NCBI GenBank assembly: GCA_013202615.1 | Contig: JABMRL010000200.1 | Location: 1 to 7,674 of the forward strand | Reading direction: 5' to 3' | DNA: 7,674 nucleotides | Source: Dehalococcoidia bacterium | GTDB lineage: Bacteria; Chloroflexota; Dehalococcoidia; Dehalococcoidales; RBG-16-60-22 | Shown here: positions 1 through 6,256 of the stretch, piece by piece | Numbering within the stretch: the first letter of the stretch is position 1 | How the letters are laid out: each line of letters starts with the position of its first letter | Program-made: the position numbers and the translations under genes | Notes under the pieces: generated by a model | What the model saw: the letters and a program-made list of their open reading frames with translations, nothing else | Told to the model about the DNA's origin: nothing | Database searches by the model: none

Positions 1-741
1 CCGCCGCTTCGCCTCGGAAGTCCCCCGCAGCCTCAGGTTCAGGAAGTCCATTCCATATTCCTCAATCAGCCCCTCATCGGCAAAGCTGTAATACCGGTCG
101 TTGCCGATGATTATATGGTCGACAACCTTCATCTGGATGATTCTCCCGACGTAGACCAGCTGCCTGGTCATCTCCCGGTCGCTGGTGCTTGGCGCGGGGT
201 TGCCGGAGGGGTGATTATGGACGAATATCAGGGCGGTGGCGTTATCTTTAAGCGCCCCCTCGATGATTTCACGCGGTGAAATTGAGCTGCTGTCCACCGT
301 ACCTTCGAAGAGGTCGACCACCTCGATTATCTGGTTCTGGCTGCTGAGATAAACAACCTTGAACAGTTCTTTCTTCCGGTCGCGCATGGCGTGGTAGAGA
401 TAGTCAAAGATTTCGCGTGATGATTTCAGGAAAGGCTGGTCCACAATTTTCCCTTTGAGAAACTCCCTGGCCATCTCCTGAACCAGCCTGATGCCGAAGG
501 CGCTGTGCGGGCCAACGCCCTCAATCTGCTGCAACTCCTCCGCGGAGGCCGAAAGCACTCCTCTCAGCGTCTTGAAACGTTTTATCGCTTCTTTAGCCTG
601 CGGCTTGCAGTCTTTACGCGGAGAACCCAGCGTCAACAGCAGCTCCACGATTTCGTAGTCGTGGAACGCGGACAGCCCGGACTTCAGGAACTTTTCCCTG
701 AGCCTCCTGCGGTGACCTTTTTGCATCTCTTCGGAAGGCAT
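1..741 (-). CDS. radC: RadC family JAB/JAMM-domain protein (UPF0758), 3' end cut by window edge
   Basis: This is a RadC-family protein. Reading from the ATG at 741, 247 codons stay open to the window edge with no stop. Most RadC proteins are about 225-230 aa, so little is probably missing. Residues 9-90 form the N-terminal UPF0758 region: it opens with GHRRRLREKF, and LQQIEGVGPHSA near 70-81 is a helix-hairpin-helix of the DNA-binding type. Residues about 105-235 are the JAB/MPN domain. Its metal motif is intact: H175-N-H177-PSGNPAP-S185-x-x-D188. The family is named after an E. coli radiation-sensitivity locus, but that phenotype was later assigned to recG and the real function is unsettled. 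The gene follows dnaE after 11 nt, so the two are probably cotranscribed. The start is uncertain. ATG 741 has GAGGG at an 8-nt spacing, TTG at 747 has GAGGTG at 6 nt, and GTG at 756 would overlap the dnaE stop. The family assignment is firm. Confidence 0.93.
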   Translation of the reverse strand, partial: MPSEEMQKGHRRRLREKFLKSGLSAFHDYEIVELLLTLGSPRKDCKPQAKEAIKRFKTLRGVLSASAEELQQIEGVGPHSAFGIRLVQEMAREFLKGKIVDQPFLKSSREIFDYLYHAMRDRKKELFKVVYLSSQNQIIEVVDLFEGTVDSSSISPREIIEGALKDNATALIFVHNHPSGNPAPSTSDREMTRQLVYVGRIIQMKVVDHIIIGNDRYYSFADEGLIEEYGMDFLNLRLRGTSEAKRR

Positions 742-752
742 CGTCAACGCCC

Positions 753-3700
753 TCACCTCTTTTCCAGCTTGAGGCCCCCCTCCCCCACCACCTCCACCAG
801 ACGCTCATGTAGTTCGGAGCAGTAGTCGGCGTGAATATCGAAAAGGCGCAGGTGAGTTATTTTGTTTCCGTTAGCCACCTTTAATTTTACCTCATCGTGC
901 CCGGGGTAGCTTCTCAAAATCTCAACCACTTTATTCAGATTGGCCTTATCTCCCTCAGCATCACTGGTCTGGCTGAGGCTGATGACCAACCGGCGATTCT
1001 CCGCCGGCATATCTCTCGGCATAGTCTTCTCGCTCTCTTGCTTTTTTACAGCGGGCAACTGAACAGTTTCCTCTTTTTCTTTCTCTTCTTCTTCCTCTTT
1101 CTCCGCTTTCCCTTCCATAGCCTGGTAGGGACGCACCTCTTCACAGCTCAATTGCACTCTGTCCTCCCTCATCCTCACCTTGCCCTTCACCACAACGATG
1201 TTCCCTTCCTGCCACAGCTCGCCTTTTTCCGCATAGACCTTTGGCCAGACCATGATTTCAACCTGCCCGCTGAGGTCCTCGAGCATCGCGCTGGCAAACG
1301 GGTTCCCTTCCTTGGTAAATAGCTGTCGGACCGACCCCACCATACCCACGATGTCCAGTGTCTGCCCGACCAGTTCGACATCAATATGCCCCACCAGCAT
1401 GGTTTCAGCGCTCAGCTCGCCGGCTATGGCGCTGAAGGGGTGCTCGGAGAGGTATACCCCGGTCAGCTCCTTCTCCCAGACTAATTTCTCCTTCATGGGG
1501 ACATCTTCTGCTGTTCCAAGGTCAAGGCTGGACATTGGCAGCGGTGCTTCTTCTCCCCACAAGTCAAACATAGTAGATTGGCCTGTCTCCCGAAGGCGCT
1601 GTTCCCGCTGCGCCAGAGAAATGATGCGGTTCACATTGCTCAGCAATACCGCCCGACTGTTGCTCAGGGAATCGAAGGCACCAGCTTTAATCAGGCTCTC
1701 AACAACCCGCCGGTTGATGCCGCGCAGGTCGCAACGACGGCACAGGTCCTCAATGGACTTGAACTCCCCGTTTTTACCTCTTTCCGCCACGATGGGCTCG
1801 ACTGCCGTCGGACCCACATTTTTGATTGCCGACAATCCAAAGCGGATGTCGGGCGCGGCGCCATCTTTTTCAATAGAGAAATTGACCTGGCTGCGGTTGA
1901 TATCCGGCGGCTGCACGTTGATACCCAGACGGCGGCACTCGGCAACAGCGCTGGCCACCTTCTCCGGCTGGTCAGCGTGTATGGTAAGGAATGCGGTTAT
2001 GTATTCCGCCGGATAGTTCGCCTTGAGATAAGCCGTTTGATAGGCAATAAGCGCATAGCTCACGCTGTGTGCCTTGTTAAAAGCGTAACCGGCGAACGGT
2101 TCGATGAGGTTGAAGACCTGGGTGGCAAGCCCGTCCGAGAACCCATTCTTCTTGGCGCCTCCGATAAAGCGGCGCCTTTCCTTCTTCATCACCTCGGGGA
2201 TTTTCTTGCCCATCGCCTTGCGGAAAATGTCCGCCTGTCCCAGGCTGTAGCCGGCGAATTCCCTCACGATGAACAGCACCTGGTCCTGATAGACAATCAC
2301 CCCGTAAGTCTCCTGCAGAATGTTTTCCAGAGCGGGGTGGGGATAACGGATGGGCTCAAGGCCGTGCTTCGCCCTGATGAAGGTCGGGATGTGCTCCATC
2401 GGGCCGGGGCGGTAAAGCGCCACCATGGCGGCGATGTCACTGAACATGGTCGGTTTAAGCTCCTTGATATAGCGGCGCATGCCGGCCCCTTCCAGCTGAA
2501 AGACCCCGGTCGTTTCCCCGGAAGACAGCAGGCTGAATGTCTTGGCATCATCCATCGGAATGCTGTGCAGGTCAATTTCAACGCCATGGTTCTCCGCAAT
2601 GATTTCCCTTGCCTTCTCCAGGATGGTGAGGTTGGCCAGGCCGAGAAAGTCCATTTTAAGAAGCCCTATCTCGGCAATATCACCCATGGAGAACTGGGTC
2701 ATAACCGATTCCTGGCTACTGCCCCTGCTGCCCCACTGCAGCGGGACGTGCCTGGTAAGCGGCTCCTGGGAAATAACCACACCTGCGGCGTGTGTGCTGG
2801 CGTGGCGGGCAACCCCTTCCACCTTCCGTGCGGAGTCGATTAGATTGCGGATTACCTGGTCATCATGGTGTAGGCTCCGGAGCTCGTTGCTCTCATTCAG
2901 CGCTCTTGTCAGCGTCATGGTTGGTGAGTATGGCACAAGCCGGGCCACACGGTCAACATCGCTGTAGGTCATACCCAGCGCCCGGCCCACGTCACGGATG
3001 GCTGCCCTGGCACCAAGCGTGCCGAAGGTGATAATCTGGGCCACGTGGTCCTGTCCGTACTTCTGTGACACGTAGGCGATAACCTCGTCACGCCGGTCAT
3101 CCTGAAAATCAAGGTCGATATCCGGCATCTCTTTGCGCTCCAGATTGAGGAACCGCTCGAAGACCAGCCGGTGCTCAATCGGGTCAACCGCGGTGATGCC
3201 CAGGCAGTGGAGGACTATGCTGGCAGCGGCACTGCCCCTCACCCCGAAGAGAATGTTGCGCTCCTTGGTGAAGGAAATGATATCCCATACCACAAGAAAA
3301 TAGTTGGCAAACTGGGTCTTTTTAATGACATCAAGCTCATAGTCAAGTCGCTGTTTTATTTCCTCAGTGGCCTGGGGATAATTGCGGGGCAAATTTTCGT
3401 AGCACAGGTCAGCGAGAAAATCGTCAGCCTTTTTCCCCGGCGGCAGTTCGATCTCGGGCAGGTGCAACCGCCCGAACTCCAGAGTGAGGTCGCACATTTC
3501 GGCAATCCGCTCCGTGTTGTCGAGAGCCTGCGGGATATCCCGATAAAGCTCGGCCATTTCCTCCAGACTCCTGAGATAAAGGGTATCCGAGGCCATCTTC
3601 ATCCGCTTTTCATCATTGACGGAGGAGTTGGTACCAATACACAGGAGCAGGTCATGAGCCTGCGCGTCCTCCCGCCTGACGTAATGGATGTCATTTGTAG

Positions 3701-4292
3701 CCACCAGCGGGATGCCAAGCTCATCGCTCATGGCAATCAGTACCTGGTTCACCTGCTCAAGCTCGGAAATGGGCTGCCGCTGTATCTCAAGGTAGAAATC
3801 GCCAAATACCTGCTGGTACCACTGTGCCGCCTGCTGGGCGTCCTGAAGGCGTCCGCCAAGAATCAACTGCGGTATCTCACCCTTCAGGCAGCTGGAAAGC
3901 GCAATCAACCCATCATGATATTGCTCCAGAAGCTCTTTGTCCACCCGAGGCCGGTAGTAAAAGCCTTCGAGGTGTGCTTTGGTCACGAGCTGGATAAGGT
4001 TCTGGTAACCGGTATAGTTCTTGGCCAGAAGGACGAGGTGGTTGTGGTTTCGGTCCGCCGCGTCGCGACCAGAGCGACTTCCCGGCGCGAGGTATACCTC
4101 ACAGCCGATTATAGGCTTTATACCAACTTCCCTGGCAGTACGATAGAACTCGATAACGCCATACATGGCGCCATGGTCGGTGATTGCCAGGCTGTCCATA
4201 CCAAGTTCCTTGGCTCTTGAAAGCAGCTGCGGAATGCGGCACATGCCGTCAAGCAGGCTGTATTCGGTATGGACATGAAGATGAGTAAACAT
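753..4292 (-). CDS. dnaE: DNA polymerase III subunit alpha, DnaE type with complete PHP domain
   Basis: Replicative DNA polymerase, catalytic alpha subunit, 1179 aa, the normal length for DnaE. Domains in order: PHP domain about 1-270; polymerase palm, thumb and fingers about 290-810; helix-hairpin-helix (SAIKNVGPTA, 821-830); OB fold about 968-1057; a Glu/Lys-rich linker at 1061-1098; and a small C-terminal domain at 1100-1179. Catalytic aspartates are D391 and D393 in PDIDLDF and D548 in KMDFLGL. The nucleotide-binding loop reads FGVRGSAAAS (349-358). QSTMF at 905-909 fits the internal beta-clamp-binding motif, just before the OB fold as in E. coli. PHP metal ligands H6, H8, D15, H40, E65, H85, C135, D201 and H203 are all present, so built-in 3'-5' proofreading is likely. 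The start gives the usual M-F-T-H-L-H-V-H opening and has AAGGA only 3-4 nt upstream, a short spacing. The radC start follows within 11 nt. Confidence 0.98.
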   Translation of the reverse strand: MFTHLHVHTEYSLLDGMCRIPQLLSRAKELGMDSLAITDHGAMYGVIEFYRTAREVGIKPIIGCEVYLAPGSRSGRDAADRNHNHLVLLAKNYTGYQNLIQLVTKAHLEGFYYRPRVDKELLEQYHDGLIALSSCLKGEIPQLILGGRLQDAQQAAQWYQQVFGDFYLEIQRQPISELEQVNQVLIAMSDELGIPLVATNDIHYVRREDAQAHDLLLCIGTNSSVNDEKRMKMASDTLYLRSLEEMAELYRDIPQALDNTERIAEMCDLTLEFGRLHLPEIELPPGKKADDFLADLCYENLPRNYPQATEEIKQRLDYELDVIKKTQFANYFLVVWDIISFTKERNILFGVRGSAAASIVLHCLGITAVDPIEHRLVFERFLNLERKEMPDIDLDFQDDRRDEVIAYVSQKYGQDHVAQIITFGTLGARAAIRDVGRALGMTYSDVDRVARLVPYSPTMTLTRALNESNELRSLHHDDQVIRNLIDSARKVEGVARHASTHAAGVVISQEPLTRHVPLQWGSRGSSQESVMTQFSMGDIAEIGLLKMDFLGLANLTILEKAREIIAENHGVEIDLHSIPMDDAKTFSLLSSGETTGVFQLEGAGMRRYIKELKPTMFSDIAAMVALYRPGPMEHIPTFIRAKHGLEPIRYPHPALENILQETYGVIVYQDQVLFIVREFAGYSLGQADIFRKAMGKKIPEVMKKERRRFIGGAKKNGFSDGLATQVFNLIEPFAGYAFNKAHSVSYALIAYQTAYLKANYPAEYITAFLTIHADQPEKVASAVAECRRLGINVQPPDINRSQVNFSIEKDGAAPDIRFGLSAIKNVGPTAVEPIVAERGKNGEFKSIEDLCRRCDLRGINRRVVESLIKAGAFDSLSNSRAVLLSNVNRIISLAQREQRLRETGQSTMFDLWGEEAPLPMSSLDLGTAEDVPMKEKLVWEKELTGVYLSEHPFSAIAGELSAETMLVGHIDVELVGQTLDIVGMVGSVRQLFTKEGNPFASAMLEDLSGQVEIMVWPKVYAEKGELWQEGNIVVVKGKVRMREDRVQLSCEEVRPYQAMEGKAEKEEEEEKEKEETVQLPAVKKQESEKTMPRDMPAENRRLVISLSQTSDAEGDKANLNKVVEILRSYPGHDEVKLKVANGNKITHLRLFDIHADYCSELHERLVEVVGEGGLKLEKR

Positions 4293-4294
4293 GG

Positions 4295-4300
4295 TTCCTT
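4295..4300 (-). promoter_or_regulatory. Shine-Dalgarno of dnaE (AAGGAA), short spacing
   Basis: On the minus strand AAGGAA lies directly before the dnaE ATG at 4292, leaving only 2-4 nt depending on the pairing register. This is tighter than the 5-8 nt seen at most other starts in the window and may give moderate rather than strong initiation. The start itself is secure, because the PHP motif begins at the fourth residue. Confidence 0.55.
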
Positions 4301-4318
4301 AAATGAAAAATCTATCTC

Positions 4319-4327
4319 ATTATAGCA
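4319..4327 (-). promoter_or_regulatory. Extended -10 promoter of dnaE (TGCTATAAT)
   Basis: The minus strand reads TGCTATAAT, a perfect extended -10 (TGn followed by consensus TATAAT), ending 26 nt before the dnaE start codon. A transcript starting about 7 nt downstream would have a leader of roughly 20 nt. No good -35 hexamer is visible 16-18 bp upstream, as expected when an extended -10 compensates. The same arrangement recurs upstream of the minus-strand gene that starts at 5968. Confidence 0.65.
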
Positions 4328-4370
4328 CAGGGGCCTGCGGTGGAAGTATCATTTTCAGGTGGAAAAAGTG

Positions 4371-4376
4371 TAAAAT
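4371..4376 (+). promoter_or_regulatory. Possible -10 element for the DUF1461 gene (TAAAAT)
   Basis: TAAAAT, preceded directly by TG, lies 24 nt before the TTG start at 4401. No convincing -35 is visible at the proper distance (the hexamer 17 bp upstream is ATCATT). A plus-strand promoter is expected somewhere here because the upstream gene is divergent. This is the best candidate but it is weak. Confidence 0.35.
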
Positions 4377-4400
4377 CTTGGTAGCCGGTGGAATAAAAAA

Positions 4401-5090
4401 TTGAAAGTTTTTCACAAGGTCACAAAATGGCTTTTCGTTCTCTGCCTGCCTCTACTTTTGCTTTCGGCCGGTATTGGCGGGGCGGCCAACAGCCCGGCCC
4501 TTTACCGCTACGGCTTCGACAAATATGAGGTGAGCCGGACGACGGGCCTGTCCAATGCTGAGCTGGATGGAGCCGCCAGAGGACTTATCCATTACTTCAA
4601 TTCCGGTGAAGAGTACATCAACGTGACCGTGGTCAAAGACGGCCAGACTTTCTCGCTTTTCAACGAGCGAGAGGCCATCCACCTGAAGGACGTGAAAGGG
4701 CTGTTCCGACTGGATTACTGGATATTCCTGGGCACGCTTTTATATTCGCTGGTCTATGCCGTTTTCTTCCTGTGGCTGGGAGGAAAACGCCGGGTAGCGC
4801 GGGGGCTTATCTGGGGCAGCGGCCTCACTTTAGGCCTGATGCTGCTGCTGGGCCTGAGCGCAATGCTCAACTTCGACCAGCTTTTTCTCCAGTTCCACCT
4901 GCTGAGCTTCGCCAACGAGTTCTGGCAGCTTGACCCGAGCCGGGACTACTTAATCATGCTTTTCCCGGGCGGCTTCTGGTATGATGCCACCATTTTCATT
5001 GCCATAGCCACGGCGGTGGGTGCGGTCATACTGGGTGGGGTGGGTATCTATATTTATTCTTCTGTTTCCGCCGACCGCAGCCGTGGGTAG
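4401..5090 (+). CDS. DUF1461 / TIGR01906-type integral membrane protein
   Basis: A 229-aa membrane protein of the DUF1461 (TIGR01906) family; its function is unknown. Family hallmarks are visible in order: YRYGFDKYEVS (35-45), GLSNAELDGAARGLIHYF (49-66), LFNEREAIHLKDVK (86-99), FHLLSFANEFWQLDPSRDYL (165-184) and the MLFPGGFW turn (186-193). Four hydrophobic helices are predicted at about 9-28, 106-126, 133-155 and 195-219. Residues 29-105 would sit outside the membrane and the Arg-rich segment 129-134 inside. The start must be TTG 4401: an in-frame TAA lies at 4371-4373, no other start codon falls between, and the first helix begins eight residues later. GGTGGA at 4387-4392 is a fair Shine-Dalgarno with 8-nt spacing. 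The gene is transcribed away from dnaE, and its last 37 bp overlap the end of the opposing gene. Confidence 0.87.
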   Translation: MKVFHKVTKWLFVLCLPLLLLSAGIGGAANSPALYRYGFDKYEVSRTTGLSNAELDGAARGLIHYFNSGEEYINVTVVKDGQTFSLFNEREAIHLKDVKGLFRLDYWIFLGTLLYSLVYAVFFLWLGGKRRVARGLIWGSGLTLGLMLLLGLSAMLNFDQLFLQFHLLSFANEFWQLDPSRDYLIMLFPGGFWYDATIFIAIATAVGAVILGGVGIYIYSSVSADRSRG

Positions 5091-5968
5091 ACGATGGAAA
5101 CGATAATCAACACCGCACCACCCACCATCAGCCCTATCCCCAGCGTCTGCATCGGAGCAATAAGGTCGTTGATGAATCCGTTGAGCCAGGTCTGCAGCGA
5201 CGGCGGTATATCCGGCAGCGGGATACTGGCAGAATAGCGCTGGGTCGCCCAGACACCGGCATACTCAATGACCCCGTAAATGAGAAAGGTGATGCCCAGT
5301 TCCCGGGTAGCACCCTTGACGCTGCGGTGCAACAGAATTATGCCCAGCACCAGCACCACCATCAGCGCTATCAGCCCATAGTAAGCTGTCTCCAGGTAAC
5401 CGGCGTTCGTCCGCAATATATCGACCACAGCCATTATATCCGGTGGGATTGAACTCTCGTCGATGGCGAACTCCGACGGTACCGCACCCTCAATTTGCCG
5501 GTAAAATTCCTCGAAATACTGCTCCAGCATTTCCGGCGGTAAAGCGGAAACTTCCGGCGGCAGACTTTCTTTGTTCTGCTGGAAAAGCTGCCACAGCTCC
5601 TCCTTCATGTCCTCTTTTACCGCCTCCAGGGAAACCACCATATTGAGTTGGTCACTCTTGCCGAGCAGGTAATCATAGCCGGAGTGGATGGCGGCACTCG
5701 CCTGTTCTTTCAGATATGGCTCATTTTTGGCGATGGCGTTGTAGAGCGCTTCTTCAAGAAAAGACGCTTCCGCCGGTATCTGGCCGCTCAACTGCATCCC
5801 GGTCATTTCCTCCGCCAGAGCCGCCACATCAAGTTTTCCCACCTGCGCCACGACAAAGTCCGGGTCGAGCAGCGTGCTGCGCAATGCGAACAGCGTACCG
5901 AAAGCAGCCAGCGACAGAAAGAGGATGAACGTCAGCAGCGTCGTCAGCAGACCTTTGAGAAAATTCAT
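5054..5968 (-). CDS. Uncharacterised membrane protein with four helices and a large extracytoplasmic domain
   Basis: I do not recognise the family of this 304-aa protein. Predicted membrane helices are at about 6-28, 194-214, 224-242 and 272-294. The positive-inside rule places the N-terminus and the loop HRSVKGATREL (214-224) in the cytoplasm, and residues 30-193 outside. That outer domain is acidic and largely helical, with Pro-rich breaks (SLPPEVSALPPE at 135-146, SSIPPD at 172-177). It shows no lipobox, cysteine pairs or catalytic motif. A second outer loop (243-270) is also Pro-rich. The start is well supported: GGAGGT lies 5 nt upstream of the ATG, and an extended -10 lies 34 nt upstream. 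The gene converges on the DUF1461 gene with overlapping ends. A sensor, a secretion-associated protein or a cell-envelope scaffold are all possible, but nothing in the sequence chooses between them. Confidence 0.85.
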   Translation of the reverse strand: MNFLKGLLTTLLTFILFLSLAAFGTLFALRSTLLDPDFVVAQVGKLDVAALAEEMTGMQLSGQIPAEASFLEEALYNAIAKNEPYLKEQASAAIHSGYDYLLGKSDQLNMVVSLEAVKEDMKEELWQLFQQNKESLPPEVSALPPEMLEQYFEEFYRQIEGAVPSEFAIDESSIPPDIMAVVDILRTNAGYLETAYYGLIALMVVLVLGIILLHRSVKGATRELGITFLIYGVIEYAGVWATQRYSASIPLPDIPPSLQTWLNGFINDLIAPMQTLGIGLMVGGAVLIIVSIVYPRLRSAETEE

Positions 5969-5973
5969 GGCAG

Positions 5974-5979
5974 ACCTCC
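5974..5979 (-). promoter_or_regulatory. Shine-Dalgarno GGAGGT of the 304-aa membrane protein gene
   Basis: A near-perfect GGAGGT on the minus strand, 5 nt before the ATG at 5968. It fixes the start codon of this otherwise unassigned gene and suggests efficient translation. Confidence 0.8.
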
Positions 5980-6002
5980 GTTAAGGTTCTAATTTGGCTA
6001 GT

Positions 6003-6011
6003 ATTTTAGCA
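6003..6011 (-). promoter_or_regulatory. Extended -10 promoter of the 304-aa membrane protein gene (TGCTAAAAT)
   Basis: The minus strand reads TGCTAAAAT, an extended -10 with one mismatch in the hexamer, 34 nt before the start codon. It shares the core TGTGCTA with the dnaE promoter, again without a clear -35. The recurrence at the same kind of position supports it as a real promoter. Confidence 0.55.
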
Positions 6012-6086
6012 CACCTCAGGGCAAATTACACCAGTACTTCCTGAAAACGGCAGACAGGCATCGGCAACGCAGCCCGCCAGCTATGG

Positions 6087-6115
6087 TTGACGAAAGACGG
6101 AGCGTTTTGTAGAAT
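6087..6115 (+). promoter_or_regulatory. Sigma-70-type promoter of tRNA-Val (TTGACG - 17 bp - TAGAAT)
   Basis: TTGACG at 6087-6092 and TAGAAT at 6110-6115 are separated by exactly 17 bp, and each is one mismatch from consensus. Transcription would begin near 6121-6124, only a few bases before the mature tRNA 5' end at 6127, as is usual for tRNA genes. It may also drive the genes downstream, because no convincing terminator follows the tRNA. Confidence 0.8.
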
Positions 6116-6126
6116 TATGGTACAGT

Positions 6127-6200
6127 GGGCGGTTAGCTCAGTTGGTTAGAGCGCTGCGTTGACATCGCAGAGGTCAGAGGTTCAAATCCTCTACTGCCCA
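6127..6200 (+). tRNA. tRNA-Val (anticodon GAC)
   Basis: A full cloverleaf of 74 nt can be folded by hand. The acceptor stem GGGCGGT pairs with ACTGCCC, with one G-T pair, and A73 follows. The D stem is GCTC/GAGC with the loop AGTTGGTTA. The anticodon stem is CTGCG/CGCAG with the loop TTGACAT, giving anticodon GAC at loop positions 34-36, which reads the valine codon GUC. The variable loop is AGGTC. The T arm is AGAGG/CCTCT with the loop TTCAAAT. The 3' CCA is not encoded (TTT follows A73), so it must be added by the CCA-adding enzyme. GUC may also be read by a UAC tRNA elsewhere in the genome. Confidence 0.97.
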
Positions 6201-6244
6201 TTTATTTTATCTCTGGTAAATAAAGTTTAAAGCCACCGAAGATT

Positions 6245-6251
6245 AAGGAGG
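6245..6251 (+). promoter_or_regulatory. Shine-Dalgarno AAGGAGG of the corrinoid protein gene
   Basis: Perfect anti-16S complement AAGGAGG, 5 nt before the ATG at 6257. It predicts strong translation, in line with the high amounts of corrinoid protein that methyl-transfer systems usually need. No cobalamin riboswitch fits in the 56 nt between the tRNA and this gene. Confidence 0.85.
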
Positions 6252-6256
6252 AGAAC

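Noticed and set aside
2221..2239. GQADIF in DnaE (residues 685-690) as the beta-clamp-binding motif
   Set aside because: It lies in the conserved fingers region of the polymerase (followed by RKAMGKK). QSTMF at 905-909 is in the right place for the clamp motif.
1578..2843. A 421-codon open frame on the plus strand
   Set aside because: It lies wholly antisense to dnaE, whose motifs are unmistakable. The translation has no recognisable domain. Long antisense frames are expected opposite a GC-biased coding sequence.
3171..4220. A 349-codon open frame on the plus strand
   Set aside because: It is antisense to the PHP and palm region of dnaE, has no family motif, and has no ribosome-binding site that would favour it.
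5443..5992. Short plus-strand open frames over 5443-5992
   Set aside because: They are antisense to the 304-aa membrane protein gene, which has clear helices, a strong Shine-Dalgarno and a promoter. The plus-strand translations are Pro/Arg-rich with no structure.
6201..6224. TTTATTT / AAATAAA inverted repeat after the tRNA as a terminator
   Set aside because: The stem is seven A-T pairs with a 10-nt loop, too weak for an intrinsic terminator, and no U-run follows a GC stem.
6201..6256. Cobalamin riboswitch ahead of the corrinoid gene
   Set aside because: Only 56 nt are available, it is AT-rich, and no B12-box-like sequence is visible. A cobalamin riboswitch needs much more sequence.
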